A stretch of DNA of 64,000 nucleotides, from contig CAYGQD010000004.1 of NCBI GenBank assembly GCA_964351855.1, positions 1-64,000 of the forward strand, written 5' to 3'. The notes beneath the pieces are model-generated. The model ran no database searches. It had not been told where the DNA came from and saw only the letters and a list, made by a program, of their open reading frames with translations. This stretch comes from JBCDHN01 sp964351855. GTDB taxonomy: Bacteria > Verrucomicrobiota > Verrucomicrobiia > Verrucomicrobiales > DEV007. Below are positions 1 through 9,409 of the stretch, one piece after another; positions within the stretch are counted from its first letter, which is position 1; every line of letters starts with the position of its first letter. The translations under genes were made by a program, and so were the position numbers.

Positions 1-1
1 G

Positions 2-1252
2 GGTGGGGGTGGAGGAGGGGGCGGCGGTGCTCTCCAGCCCAAGCTAACCGCGCAAGAATTTCTCCAACAAAACGGGATCTCTTTTCCTCCCGGCAGTAAC
101 GCCACCTTTTTTCCGCAAACCAGCACCTTGCTTGTCCGGAATACCGCGAACAGCCTCGATCTCATCGAGTCCTTGATTGACTCTTCGTTCGGGAACGTCG
201 CCCAACTCCTGAAATTCGATGTCAAAGTGCTGGATATCACTGAAACCCAACTTCAGGAAATTGGGTTTGATTGGCTGCTGGGTCAGTTCAACGTGGGGAG
301 TTCGAACCGCGTTTTCGGAAGTGGTGGAACAGCGGGAAATACTTCGCTCGGGGTCAATAGGGAAGACTTTCCTTTCGTTGCTCCGGGGGCCACTCTCCCC
401 GTTGGGGAGAATCCGCTGACAAGTGGCAATCGAAGTGGGAGTGTTTTGCCGGACACGATTGGTAGCCTGATCACCTCAGGATTAGACAACGCGGGCGGAT
501 CGGCGACGGGGAAGTCTCCCGGGACTCTTGCCCTTTCCGGAGTCTTTACCGACCCGCAATTTCAAATGGTTCTGCGCACCTTGAACCAATCCAAAGCTGC
601 GGACCTGGTCTCGAATATCTCGGTGGTCTCCCGAGCTGGGCAGATCGCCACGGTGAAAGCGGTCAGAGAGTTCATCTATCCCACCGAATATGATCCGGCA
701 GAGATTCCGGATACCATCAACACAACCATCATCATCACCCCGGGAGTGGCCCCGGCAGGGCCCGCTTCAATCCCTGTTACTCCCGCAACTCCCGCTGCCT
801 TCGAGATGCGAGAGCTAGGATCGCTAGTGGAAATAGAAGGAGTGATTGATCCCGATGGCGAGACCGTTTTGGTGACCCTGAATCCTGAGGTTGTAGAGTT
901 TGAGGGATTCATCAATTACGGAACTCCGTTCCGCCAAGTTGGGCCAGACGGTACCTCTACGGTTTCGGCCGAAAACAATATTCTTATGCCTGTCTTTAAG
1001 ACGCTCCGGAATACCACCTCAGTCAACGTCTACGATGGACAGACAATCGTGATCGGAGGCTTGCTCAATGAAGAGCGCGGAATGGTTCAGGACAAGGTGC
1101 CCATCCTCGGGGATGTCCCTGTGATCGGGAAGTTGTTTACAACGAACTCGCAACAATCCAGTCGCCGGGCTCTCTTCTTTTTCGTTACCGTGAAAGTGGT
1201 AGATCCGTCAGGAACTCCTGTGAAGAAACCGGTGATTCAGGCTTCTTTGTAG
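2..1252 (+). CDS. secretin (GspD/PilQ type), 3' part
   Basis: The gene enters the window already open; the reading frame is intact from base 2, so the true start lies upstream. The first visible residues are a run of nine glycines followed by an N-domain end (LVRNTANSLDLIESLID, codons from 128), the usual fold before a secretin barrel. After that comes a beta-rich domain beginning FDVKVLDITETQLQEIGFDW, and near the end the secretin hallmark VPILGDVPVIGKLF (about nt 1099-1140). Secretins form the outer-membrane gate of type II secretion or type IV pilus machines. The FDVKVLDITETQ opening resembles the Akkermansia Amuc_1098 group of verrucomicrobial pilus-type secretins, from memory. No pilus partners are seen downstream; they would lie upstream of the window. 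The family is clear, the exact machine is not. Confidence 0.88.
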   Translation, partial: GGGGGGGGGALQPKLTAQEFLQQNGISFPPGSNATFFPQTSTLLVRNTANSLDLIESLIDSSFGNVAQLLKFDVKVLDITETQLQEIGFDWLLGQFNVGSSNRVFGSGGTAGNTSLGVNREDFPFVAPGATLPVGENPLTSGNRSGSVLPDTIGSLITSGLDNAGGSATGKSPGTLALSGVFTDPQFQMVLRTLNQSKAADLVSNISVVSRAGQIATVKAVREFIYPTEYDPAEIPDTINTTIIITPGVAPAGPASIPVTPATPAAFEMRELGSLVEIEGVIDPDGETVLVTLNPEVVEFEGFINYGTPFRQVGPDGTSTVSAENNILMPVFKTLRNTTSVNVYDGQTIVIGGLLNEERGMVQDKVPILGDVPVIGKLFTTNSQQSSRRALFFFVTVKVVDPSGTPVKKPVIQASL

Positions 1253-1296
1253 CTTCAACTGATTCACAACCAGGGCTTTTGCGTCTAAGTTAGAGG

Positions 1297-2757
1297 ATGC
1301 CATATCAGTCCATCGATCGCTCTGCAAAGCTGCGGGGAAACGAGATTCCGAAAGGACGTCGGAAGTGGATTTTCGTCTCGATGATTTGCGGCATTGCTTT
1401 GGTTGCTTCGGCGGTATCGATGATCATTGCCGGCCGTAAAAGTGAGAGCCCGGAGTTTCGGGCCAAGATCGAGGCGCAATTGAGTAGCCGCCTTCAAGCA
1501 GACGTTTCGATCGCCCCCCTGGAGTCAAGAGGCTTGGTCTTTCTAACCAGTCCAAGCGTTTGGGTGGCGTCTCGCTCTGGGAAATGGGCGGTTCATCTGG
1601 ATAACCTATCTCTCGAAATTGGTCTCAGTTCTATTTTCCGTCCGAATTGGCAGATTCGAAGCAGCCAAGTCCACCGCATGGAGGTCTGGTTGGGAAGTTT
1701 TCCGGAAAAGGTCAGGACAAAAGCATCGGCTTCTGAATTCTGGTCACCGAATTTGCCAGACGAAGAAAGCGCTTCCTCGCTAGGGATCGGTTCGTTTTCG
1801 ATGCCGCGCATTCGTGCGGCAACGATCCAGGTTCAAGGACCTTCGTATGGAGAGCAGCCTCCAAGTTTCACGGTAAACTCTCATGCGAGTGGGCGATTGG
1901 AAGGTGGCGAGCTTCGTTGGAAACTTCGAGGTGGTGAACTGCAACTCGGAGCGGATCTCCCCTGGCAACTCGATGAACTTGCTGTTGGGCTCAATGCGGA
2001 TGGTTGGATTCTTGAGAGCGGTCGCGTTTTTCGTGACGACGGGGCGGAAGTTACGATCCGTCCTGACCCCTCCAGCAGCCAGGGACGTGAATTGGTCGCT
2101 GAGGTAGAAGCGAAGAACATCAAGTTGGGCCTTCAATCAGGCGTCAAGAACACCTCCAATCCCGTGCAACAGGTCGCTATTGATGCGAAAGGCAAGTTTA
2201 CGGCGAGGTTCCCGGACCTGCACCGATTTCGATTCTTGGGCGGGTTTCAGCTAACCGGATTGGAGATGAGTGAATGGCGGATGTTTCGATTGATTGCCAG
2301 CCAAACCGGCGATGATCGACTCAAAATGCTCTCTTCGGACTGGGCAAACGGGGAGATCGAATGGACACCAGGGTTAGTTCGACTCAATCAGATTGTTTTT
2401 GAAGAGGCGGATATCGTAAGGATGCAGGGGAGGGTCTCTATCGTGGGAAGCGAATTGGCAGGCGTGGTGGATCTTGCGCTTCCTGCTCCGGTGGTGGGGC
2501 GTTTTCCCGGAGGAAAACCGAGCGGTTTCAGCTATCCAGCTTCCGGATGGAGTTGGGCTCAGATTCGCCTAACAGGATCGCTGGACGACTGGAAGGAGGA
2601 TTTAACCGAGCGATTGATAAAGGAGATCGATCCAAATGTGGCCGTTGTTTCCAACACGGCGGCGACTTCCTATTCGGAAGCGTGGATGCGCAAGGAACTG
2701 TCTCCAAGTCAGGCCGAACTGTTAGAAGGTCTTTTTCAGAAGATGTTGGAGAAGTGA
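1297..2757 (+). CDS. AsmA-like membrane-anchored hypothetical protein
   Basis: 486 residues. A basic N-terminus (SAKLRGNEIPKGRRK) is followed by one membrane segment at about residues 24-45 (WIFVSMICGIALVASAVSMI), then a long beta-strand-rich region with no enzymatic motif. The pattern just after the membrane anchor (SPEFRAKIEAQLSSRL, then IAPLES) and the repeated filament-like strands resemble AsmA/DUF748-type proteins, which bridge the periplasm and are linked to lipid transport or outer-membrane assembly. A protein encoded at 22094-23554 shares the same layout and similar spacing. It starts 44 bp after the secretin stop and may be co-transcribed with it. No known symbol; the function is not established from sequence. 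Confidence 0.75.
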   Translation: MPYQSIDRSAKLRGNEIPKGRRKWIFVSMICGIALVASAVSMIIAGRKSESPEFRAKIEAQLSSRLQADVSIAPLESRGLVFLTSPSVWVASRSGKWAVHLDNLSLEIGLSSIFRPNWQIRSSQVHRMEVWLGSFPEKVRTKASASEFWSPNLPDEESASSLGIGSFSMPRIRAATIQVQGPSYGEQPPSFTVNSHASGRLEGGELRWKLRGGELQLGADLPWQLDELAVGLNADGWILESGRVFRDDGAEVTIRPDPSSSQGRELVAEVEAKNIKLGLQSGVKNTSNPVQQVAIDAKGKFTARFPDLHRFRFLGGFQLTGLEMSEWRMFRLIASQTGDDRLKMLSSDWANGEIEWTPGLVRLNQIVFEEADIVRMQGRVSIVGSELAGVVDLALPAPVVGRFPGGKPSGFSYPASGWSWAQIRLTGSLDDWKEDLTERLIKEIDPNVAVVSNTAATSYSEAWMRKELSPSQAELLEGLFQKMLEK

Positions 2758-2824
2758 GAGGAATCTAAGAGGATTTCTCGATACTGCGGCTTGACTCCCA
2801 TGCGACGATGCATCTCGTCAAAGC

Positions 2825-3526
2825 ATGAATCCTGGAGAAGATGAGTTACTTTCCTCCCTCGCCAACGGCGAGTTCGGCTTTGCTGATTTCGGTTGTGGAT
2901 CCGGCGGCTCGATTGACTATTGCCAAACCCGTTTCAAGCGCGGCAAGGGGTTGGGCTTCGATAAAAAGCCAGTCAAGATTGAGGCCTGCAAAGAGTCAGG
3001 ATTTCCCATTGTCGGAGCCAATGTTCTGGAACTCGATTTTCCGGATTCCTGCATCCAGTATGCTTCGATGATGGATTTCTTGGAGCATCTTCCGGAGCAA
3101 GACGATGCGGTCAAAATATTGGAAGTCGCGAAGCGGATGGCCAAGAGTTTCATCTTCATTCGTCACCCCAGTTTTGAAGATATCGACTATCTCGCGCGGT
3201 TTGACCTTAAGATCGACTGGACGGACTGGAATGGGCACACCAACATGATGACGATAGCGGACTTTGAATCGGTTTTCGAAGAACTGGGATTGCCGGAATA
3301 TACGATTATTCCGAGGACGCAGATTTTTGATTCCTACCATCCGGCAATTGTTCCCAAGTCTTCTCCTTCCGATACCGTTCGCTACAAGGATGAGTTGGGC
3401 CCAAAAGAGCAGGTTTATTTTACGAAGCCTATTTGGTCTCAGTTCGAGATTTTTGTAAAGCTGGACAAGGATCTGACACGTGATGAGTGGAACGAGATCC
3501 TGGCCGCTTCAATAACCAATCCCTAG
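2825..3526 (+). CDS. SAM-dependent methyltransferase-like protein
   Basis: 233 residues. A class I methyltransferase motif I, ADFGCGSGGS, lies at about residues 20-29 and should bind S-adenosylmethionine. It is followed by a second strand ending in an acidic residue (GKGLGFDKKPVKIEA) and a motif IV-like stretch (SMMDFLEHLPEQDDAV) typical of Methyltransf_11/25 domains. The C-terminal half (residues about 130-233) is not recognised and may define the substrate. There is no signal peptide or membrane segment, so it is probably cytoplasmic. It lies 67 bp after the AsmA-like gene on the same strand. The substrate cannot be deduced. Confidence 0.72.
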   Translation: MNPGEDELLSSLANGEFGFADFGCGSGGSIDYCQTRFKRGKGLGFDKKPVKIEACKESGFPIVGANVLELDFPDSCIQYASMMDFLEHLPEQDDAVKILEVAKRMAKSFIFIRHPSFEDIDYLARFDLKIDWTDWNGHTNMMTIADFESVFEELGLPEYTIIPRTQIFDSYHPAIVPKSSPSDTVRYKDELGPKEQVYFTKPIWSQFEIFVKLDKDLTRDEWNEILAASITNP

Positions 3527-3763
3527 CTGGGTTGGAAATGCTAGGTGTGACGAGGGACAAACCCGCGTTCGCGACTCTAGAGCTAGAGAAACAACGCTCA
3601 CAGCCTCGAAACCTTGCGTGGAGCCCTCCGAAGGGGGAGCCGATCCCTTAAATCTGGCGAAGCCCGTTTTTCTACCCGAATACAGTCCTCACGGTGTTTC
3701 CGAGTTCTCCAACACCCTGATGGTTCGCGATGGGAAGGAATTGGTTGGCGCAAGGGCCGGTGA
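3527..3763. other. intergenic gap between converging genes
   Basis: 237 bp between the methyltransferase stop and the permease stop on the other strand. I see no tRNA cloverleaf and no strong terminator hairpin with a T-run. A small plus-strand frame beginning at 3618 runs into the permease gene and is not supported. Confidence 0.4.
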
Positions 3764-5491
3764 CTACGCCCGGAAGAGAGCTCCCATTTTCTTTCCTAAC
3801 AGGAAGCCTGCGCCCACGATCGCAACCGTCAAAAATGCCATCGCCCACACCCCGAGTGCTGATGCGATAAACGGCCCGTTGCCAAGCGAACCGAACAAGG
3901 AATAGATGGCCGTGGTGATGGGGAAGTGAGCTTGTTTCTGGGCCAGGATCAACGAATCGGAGACCTCAAGCATCGAAAACGCAAATGCGAGCATGGCACC
4001 CGCAATGAGATTGGCCGCGATCAATGGGACGGTGATCCGGCGCATCGTGGTGAACGGTTTGGCCCCTAGGCTGGCGCTGGCTTCTTCCAAACTTCGGCTT
4101 GTCTGTTGGAAGCCTGCGACGGCAGACCGCACGATATACGGGAGGCGTCGTACAGAATACGCGATGACTAAGAGGAGGAACGGGTTCCCTGGATCAAAGA
4201 CATTGAGAAGAAAGTGAAAAGGCTGTCCTTCGCGGGTCATTGCCAAATAACCGAAGGCCAAAACCAGTCCGGGAACGGCCAGCGGTAACATCGCCAGCGC
4301 ATCGAGGAACTGCCGTCCGGGAAGGTTCGTTCGAACGACCACATAAGCAATGGCAACTCCGAGCACGAGATTAAGAGCCGTTGCTAAACCTGCATATTTG
4401 AGGCTGTTGGCGATCGAGGGAACGGTAATTCCGTGACCCAGCGCTTCTTCGAAATGTTGGAGGGTGAAGTTGCTCGGTAGAATCGTGCCATACCAGTCTG
4501 TTGAGGTCGAAACGAGCAGCACGCCAAGATGCGGCACCGCAGCGAGAAAGATGATCCCAAAGAAGACCGAAAAGGTCAGCCAGCGTTTCCAACCCGTTAG
4601 TTCCTGGCTCCGCCGCCCAACCGAAGCCCGACCGGATGAACTCAGATCTTGTCCTCCCATCAGCTTCTTGCCTGCAATAAAGATAACAGTGGTGATGATC
4701 ATCACGACCGCAACCAAGGCGTACGGAAAGGGACTCGCCCCAAGATCCTTGATGCCATCGAAGATCTGGACGGAGGTGATTCGCGTGAAATCGAAAATCA
4801 GGGGAACGCCCAACTCGGTAAACGCCCAGATAAACGCAATCGTGCTTCCGGCGAACAATCCGGGCATCGTTAGAGGCAAGGTAACTCGGAAAAAGCGGCT
4901 GGTTGGTGAACTTCCCAAGTTCTCTCCCGCTTCTTCCAAGGCCGGATCCAAATTCGCCAGCGCTGAACTCACGTTCAAATAAACAATGGGATAGAGATGG
5001 AACGCATTGAGAAAGACCATCCCAAGAAATCGATGGTCTCCGAGCCAATCGATCGGATTGGCGGGGTCAGACATCCCTAGCCAACTGAGAAAGACATTGA
5101 GGGAGCCGCTCTGCCCAAGGATTTGTTTTACCCCGATTGCTCCAACAAAAGGTGGGAGAACCAATGGAATCAGCAGGAGCGGAACGAGAATGGTCTTATA
5201 CGGGAATTCGTAGCGATCAGCGACAACCGCTAGCGGGAAAGCGATCAAGATCGCTCCCGAAGTACTGAAAATAGCGACCAAAAACGCGTTCGAAAGCCCC
5301 TCCATGTAGTACTGATCTTGAAGGATGTCTTTGACGTAACTAATCGTGAAGCTTCCGTCGACAATGAAGGCTTCCTTGAGCGTCGTTGCGATCGGGTAGA
5401 CAAAGAACGCCGCAAAAAAGCTGAGCATTCCGATGAATGCCACCATCGAAATAATATTGACCTGACGAATGTTGCGCAACGCGAATTTCAT
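3764..5491 (-). CDS. ABC transporter permease, two fused domains (iron-type)
   Basis: 575 residues, a fusion of two binding-protein-dependent permease domains with about twelve membrane segments. Each half carries an EAA loop that docks the ATPase: EEAGENLGSSPTSRFFRVTLP in the first half and EEASASLGAKPFTTMRRITVP in the second. The FbpB/AfuB/ThiP type of fused permease has this length and architecture. The ATG at 5491 overlaps the stop of the binding-protein gene by four bases (ATGA), which implies translational coupling. It is the last gene of a three-gene importer operon. Ferric iron is the most common substrate of the family, but thiamine or phosphonates are possible. Confidence 0.9.
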   Translation of the reverse strand: MKFALRNIRQVNIISMVAFIGMLSFFAAFFVYPIATTLKEAFIVDGSFTISYVKDILQDQYYMEGLSNAFLVAIFSTSGAILIAFPLAVVADRYEFPYKTILVPLLLIPLVLPPFVGAIGVKQILGQSGSLNVFLSWLGMSDPANPIDWLGDHRFLGMVFLNAFHLYPIVYLNVSSALANLDPALEEAGENLGSSPTSRFFRVTLPLTMPGLFAGSTIAFIWAFTELGVPLIFDFTRITSVQIFDGIKDLGASPFPYALVAVVMIITTVIFIAGKKLMGGQDLSSSGRASVGRRSQELTGWKRWLTFSVFFGIIFLAAVPHLGVLLVSTSTDWYGTILPSNFTLQHFEEALGHGITVPSIANSLKYAGLATALNLVLGVAIAYVVVRTNLPGRQFLDALAMLPLAVPGLVLAFGYLAMTREGQPFHFLLNVFDPGNPFLLLVIAYSVRRLPYIVRSAVAGFQQTSRSLEEASASLGAKPFTTMRRITVPLIAANLIAGAMLAFAFSMLEVSDSLILAQKQAHFPITTAIYSLFGSLGNGPFIASALGVWAMAFLTVAIVGAGFLLGKKMGALFRA

Positions 5492-7179
5492 AGGCCCCTC
5501 CTCGCAATTTCGGCGGCGTCCTCGTAGTTTTTACGAAACCCTTCTCGCAAGTCTCGCCGCAGCTTCTGAATCGTAAGCGCATCACGAGAACTCATCTTTT
5601 CGCTAAGCTCTCCGGTCACGTTGGTATATCCTACTTGGCTGACGTCGTAGAAAATACTCGTCGCGCGGGGCGGAAATCCAGCGGCTTCGAGTTCCTGCCA
5701 AGCCGTCTTCAGTTCGTCGTGAGTTTCCAGGCACATCACTTGGATGATAAACTTGATGAGATTGAAGTGAGGGGCAGTCCATTCCGCATGATAAAAGAAC
5801 TGCTCGGCTCGATCGTATGGCATCACGTCTGGATCGCTGGAATATTGTAGTTCCGCCGGGGTGTAGGCATCTTTGCGAATAGGCAGGCGCCGAAGTGCAT
5901 GAACCTTCGGGCCTCCCGGAGCATCAGTGCGGTAATGCCACAGGCGCTGCCCCTCGGGGGACAATACGAAACGGATGAACTCCAGCGCAATTTCCGGGCT
6001 CGGCGCTCCGCGAAACATTCCGATTGGATCCGCGCCGATCGAGGTTCCACCGATCGGAGCGACGAACTCGGCCCGAGACGTTCCGTCTTCTTTACGAAGT
6101 CGCTCGTTGGAGGTCCGACCGTAAAAATCGATGGTCATGCCAACGGCCGCGTTCCCTTGACTCACATCATAGGGAATTTTGGTGGATTGATCGGTGAAGT
6201 AGCGTGCGTTCGCGGAAATTCGTTGGATGAGGTTCAATCCCTCGGTCCAACCTTTGTCAAGGGCATCAATCATAGCCTTCTCCTCATCGACCACTTTATC
6301 GGGATCGATCGCTTCGACGGATTTCGCGAGTTGCTGCTGAATCAGCATCTCGAACGCGGTGTTGGCGGAGCCACTTTTGGTTGGGTCAGCCAGGGCGACC
6401 GAACCGAAGAAATGCGGCTGTCCCAGATCCACCCATTGGCTAGGAGGATCGACTCCCAGGTTGGCGAGAAAATCGGTGTTGTAGAGAATACCGAAACTTG
6501 AGAGACAATTGCCTACCCAACGTTTCTGCGGATCATAGAGCTTCTCTCCACTTGCGGTTGGAGGAATAACATCGCTCGAGAACCAGCCGGGTTCGAGGTC
6601 AAAAATTCCACTGTCGACCAAGTGACCGCGTTGGGCATGTCGATCGAAATAGTAGGGGCCACCGCCAAAGAAGAGATCGATTCCGATTCCGACGTCGGAG
6701 CTGAGAAACTCGCGGCGAGCTTGATCCATTTCGGTATCATCTCCTGGAGTAGAGTCGGGAGTGGCCTTGCTCACCGCCGCATCCCCGGGGGAGGAGTCTC
6801 TCGCTTTCCACTTCTTCTTTAGATGATTGTTCCAGTGTTGGTCGAACGCCGCCCGGTAAGAACCATCGATGAACTTCGAAATATCAGAGGTGCCGCCGAG
6901 ATCTCTCCATTCGATTCTCACGCGACTCCCTGTTTTTGCTTCCATGTAGTCGCCAAAAGCGGAAGCGAATTCTCCACGGATCGTATCGTTGTGGGGGCTG
7001 ATGACGACAATCGCATTTTCAGCCCTACGAGCGTCCTCTTCGGATTCCGGTCTCAACCAGAAAGGAACCAAGAGGACCACCGCCATGGCCAGACCGACGA
7101 TGGCACCGCGTGCCCAACCCGCGTTGGCCACAAATTTGGCAGCCCACCGGCTGGGCTCAGCGTTGGAGGAGGACGACAT
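5488..7179 (-). CDS. ABC transporter substrate-binding protein, membrane-anchored
   Basis: 563 residues, larger than typical FbpA-like proteins (about 330-350). Residues about 24-43 (ARGAIVGLAMAVVLLVPFWL) form an uncleaved-looking anchor rather than a lipoprotein signal; no lipobox is seen. The binding fold begins at about residue 55 (AIVVISPHNDTIRGEFASAF), which is the start pattern of iron/thiamine-type solute-binding proteins. A polar, low-complexity insert of about 40 residues (around WKARDSSPGDAAVSKATPDS) interrupts the N-lobe. The C-terminal extension after the usual end of the fold (from about residue 470) is unrecognised. It overlaps the ATPase gene by 23 bp and the permease gene by 4 bp. 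The ligand is unknown; iron is a guess from family and partners. Confidence 0.85.
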   Translation of the reverse strand: MSSSSNAEPSRWAAKFVANAGWARGAIVGLAMAVVLLVPFWLRPESEEDARRAENAIVVISPHNDTIRGEFASAFGDYMEAKTGSRVRIEWRDLGGTSDISKFIDGSYRAAFDQHWNNHLKKKWKARDSSPGDAAVSKATPDSTPGDDTEMDQARREFLSSDVGIGIDLFFGGGPYYFDRHAQRGHLVDSGIFDLEPGWFSSDVIPPTASGEKLYDPQKRWVGNCLSSFGILYNTDFLANLGVDPPSQWVDLGQPHFFGSVALADPTKSGSANTAFEMLIQQQLAKSVEAIDPDKVVDEEKAMIDALDKGWTEGLNLIQRISANARYFTDQSTKIPYDVSQGNAAVGMTIDFYGRTSNERLRKEDGTSRAEFVAPIGGTSIGADPIGMFRGAPSPEIALEFIRFVLSPEGQRLWHYRTDAPGGPKVHALRRLPIRKDAYTPAELQYSSDPDVMPYDRAEQFFYHAEWTAPHFNLIKFIIQVMCLETHDELKTAWQELEAAGFPPRATSIFYDVSQVGYTNVTGELSEKMSSRDALTIQKLRRDLREGFRKNYEDAAEIARRGL

Positions 7180-8239
7180 CTTCAGGTTGTACTTCGGCGT
7201 AAAAGACCTTGTCTGATGCCCCTTCCAATTGGCGCGGATTCATTTCGCTGACCTGGATGGGATTAGGCAGGTCCTCAACCGAAAGCTGGTATTGTGCGAT
7301 GTCGCCAAGATAGGTCCGTCCAGTGATGTGCCCCTTCAGGAAGTTCCCGGCCGGCTGTTGCTTGGTGAGACGTAGGCTTTCAGGGCGAATCGAGAGGGTG
7401 ACCCGGTCGTTGTATTTGGGCTTCCAGCGCTTGTGAGAAATGCGACCCTGCAGGTTCCCAATCTTCGTCTCCACCGTCCAAAAACCATGGCGATTCAATT
7501 GTTCGACCAGTCGACCAAGGATGAAGTTCGCCTCTCCGATGAAACTCGCCACCGCTCGCGAGACTGGATCGCGATAGACTTCTTGCGGCGTGCCGATCTG
7601 GGCAAAGTCTCCATTCTCCAAAACGGCGACCCGATCGGCAATGCTCAACGCTTCCTTCTGATCGTGTGTCACATAAACGGAAGTTAGACCGGACTCTTTA
7701 CAAATTCTCCGGATCTCAGATCGCATCTCCACCCGCAGTTTGGCATCCAGATTGGAAAGAGGCTCGTCCAGAAGCAGGCAGTCAGGCTCAACGATCAAAG
7801 CTCTCGCCAAGGCAACTCGTTGCTGCTGACCTCCCGAGAGTTGGTTGATTCGGCGAGCGGCAAAATCTTCCATTTTCACGCCGCGCAGGGCTTTTTTTAC
7901 CCGTTCTTCGACAATGCCGCGAGGAAGCTTCTTTTGCTGAAGTCCGTAGGCAACATTTTGACCCACCGTCATGTGCGGCCACAGCGCATAGCTCTGAAAG
8001 ACCATCGCGGTGCGCCGCTTGTGGGGCGGCAAGTGAGTGACGTCTTGATCGTCGAAATACAGCGATCCTTCGTCGGGCGTGTAAAAACCAGCGATGGATC
8101 TGAGCAGGGTAGTTTTCCCGCAGCCGCTGGGGCCCAAAAGGAAGAAGAGCTCCCCTTTTTCGATCCGGAGATCAAGGTTATCGAGCGCAATGACTTCTCC
8201 AAAGCGTTTAGTGACGTTTGTGAGGGTGATTGCGACCAT
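7157..8239 (-). CDS. ABC transporter ATP-binding protein (FbpC/PotA type)
   Basis: 360 residues, the normal size for an importer ATPase with a C-terminal TOBE domain. Walker A is GPSGCGKTT at residues 36-44. The signature is LSGGQQQRVALARAL, Walker B is CLLLDEPLSNLDAKLR and the H-loop is YVTHDQKEA. The region after about residue 240 has the oligonucleotide-binding-like TOBE pattern (SIRPESLRL). It is the first gene of the importer operon and energises the fused permease at 3764-5491. The binding-protein gene overlaps its 3' end by 23 bp, so the three genes are tightly coupled. Confidence 0.93.
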   Translation of the reverse strand: MVAITLTNVTKRFGEVIALDNLDLRIEKGELFFLLGPSGCGKTTLLRSIAGFYTPDEGSLYFDDQDVTHLPPHKRRTAMVFQSYALWPHMTVGQNVAYGLQQKKLPRGIVEERVKKALRGVKMEDFAARRINQLSGGQQQRVALARALIVEPDCLLLDEPLSNLDAKLRVEMRSEIRRICKESGLTSVYVTHDQKEALSIADRVAVLENGDFAQIGTPQEVYRDPVSRAVASFIGEANFILGRLVEQLNRHGFWTVETKIGNLQGRISHKRWKPKYNDRVTLSIRPESLRLTKQQPAGNFLKGHITGRTYLGDIAQYQLSVEDLPNPIQVSEMNPRQLEGASDKVFYAEVQPEDVVLLQR

Positions 8240-8575
8240 GCTTTGTCAGGAAAGTGACTCAGGGAGAAAGGATTGAATGAATAGCGAATTGGTGAAGAAA
8301 CAACCCTTAAAGGCAAGTCCAAAATGTTTGGAATTTTGAGAATTTGTCGAAAGTGAGAAATTTTGCAGTCACAAGTTCCTGAATGAAAGACATCTGCTAG
8401 GAGAACACTACAAGATGTTGCTTTCGGAAGGACGGCGTCTGAGGCCATGGAATTCGATCTCGATCCGTCATTTTCCGGCTCTGAAGACTCCGTTTTTTGG
8501 CAAACGGGCAAAAGATTCCTTGGACCACCGGAGGGATTGGGCTAATAAAATCTTCACGTTTAACCTGACTTAAAA
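8240..8575. other. divergent intergenic region between importer operon and hydrolase gene
   Basis: 336 bp that must hold the promoters for both outward-facing transcription units. It is A/T-richer near 8290-8350. I see no Fur box (GATAATGATAATCATTATC-like), no riboswitch core and no credible small gene. A promoter exists by inference only. Confidence 0.4.
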
Positions 8576-9379
8576 ATGCCTCACGTCGATACCAACGGAA
8601 TCCAAATGTATTATGAGGAGCAAGGCTCCGGAGAACCTCTCATCATGATAATGGGAATCACTGCCCCTGGCGCAGTTTGGGAAGCCCATTGCGAAGACTG
8701 GAGCCAGACCTACCGCTGTATCATGCCCGACAACCGAGGCGTGGGGCAATCTGACAAGCCGACCGGCGATTATTCAAGCGAGATGTTTGCAGATGACTAT
8801 GCCGGGCTGATGGATGCCTTGGGAATTTCTCAGGCACGGGTTGTTGGCGTTTCCATGGGTTCGATCATTGCCCAGCAGCTGTGCTTGCGTCATCCATCGA
8901 AAGTGAAGAGCGCGGTTTTAATGTGTCCATGGGCTCGCTGCGATCGCTATGCCGCCTCGGTTTTCCAGCACATGGAAGACTGCAAAGCGCACTTGACTCC
9001 CGCACAATTCATGGAATGGATTCAGTTGCTCATCTTTACAAAGCCGTTTTGGGACAATGCGGACTGTTACGCCTCATTGTTGGAGGGACGCGAGGGCGCT
9101 TCGGGGGATCCATCGCCTCAGCCGCTTCATGGCTTGGCGGGTCAGAAAGCCGCTTGCGTCAATCATGATGTCCTTAGTCAGCTCGGCAATATCACTCAGC
9201 CCTGTCTCGTGATTGGCGGGAAGAATGATATCTTCACGCCGCGCTGGATGGGCGAAGAGGTGGCTAACGGAATCCCCAACTGTGATCGCCACTTTTATGA
9301 TGACGCGGGCCATGCCTTCCACTGGGAACAAATGGCGGACTTCAATCCCCGCGTGCGCGAATGGCTCAACGCTCACTAA
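8576..9379 (+). CDS. alpha/beta hydrolase
   Basis: 267 residues, a complete single-domain alpha/beta hydrolase. The nucleophile elbow is GVSMGS with Ser93; the oxyanion/loop region is MIMGITAPGAVW; DNRGVGQS is the usual strand-4 motif. The acidic member is likely the Asp of GGKNDIFTP and the His lies in DDAGHAFHWE. Such enzymes cleave esters, lactones or C-C bonds, and the substrate is not predictable here. It is followed after 30 bp by an isomerase/epimerase-like gene and then a DUF429 gene, probably one operon. No signal peptide, so cytoplasmic. Confidence 0.88.
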   Translation: MPHVDTNGIQMYYEEQGSGEPLIMIMGITAPGAVWEAHCEDWSQTYRCIMPDNRGVGQSDKPTGDYSSEMFADDYAGLMDALGISQARVVGVSMGSIIAQQLCLRHPSKVKSAVLMCPWARCDRYAASVFQHMEDCKAHLTPAQFMEWIQLLIFTKPFWDNADCYASLLEGREGASGDPSPQPLHGLAGQKAACVNHDVLSQLGNITQPCLVIGGKNDIFTPRWMGEEVANGIPNCDRHFYDDAGHAFHWEQMADFNPRVREWLNAH

Positions 9380-9409
9380 TCAATTCCTAACTCAGACCTA
9401 CCCAATACG

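Noticed and set aside
3618..3905. A 95-codon plus-strand frame in the gap after the methyltransferase gene
   Set aside because: More than half lies over the 3' end of the permease gene and the rest has no protein-like features.
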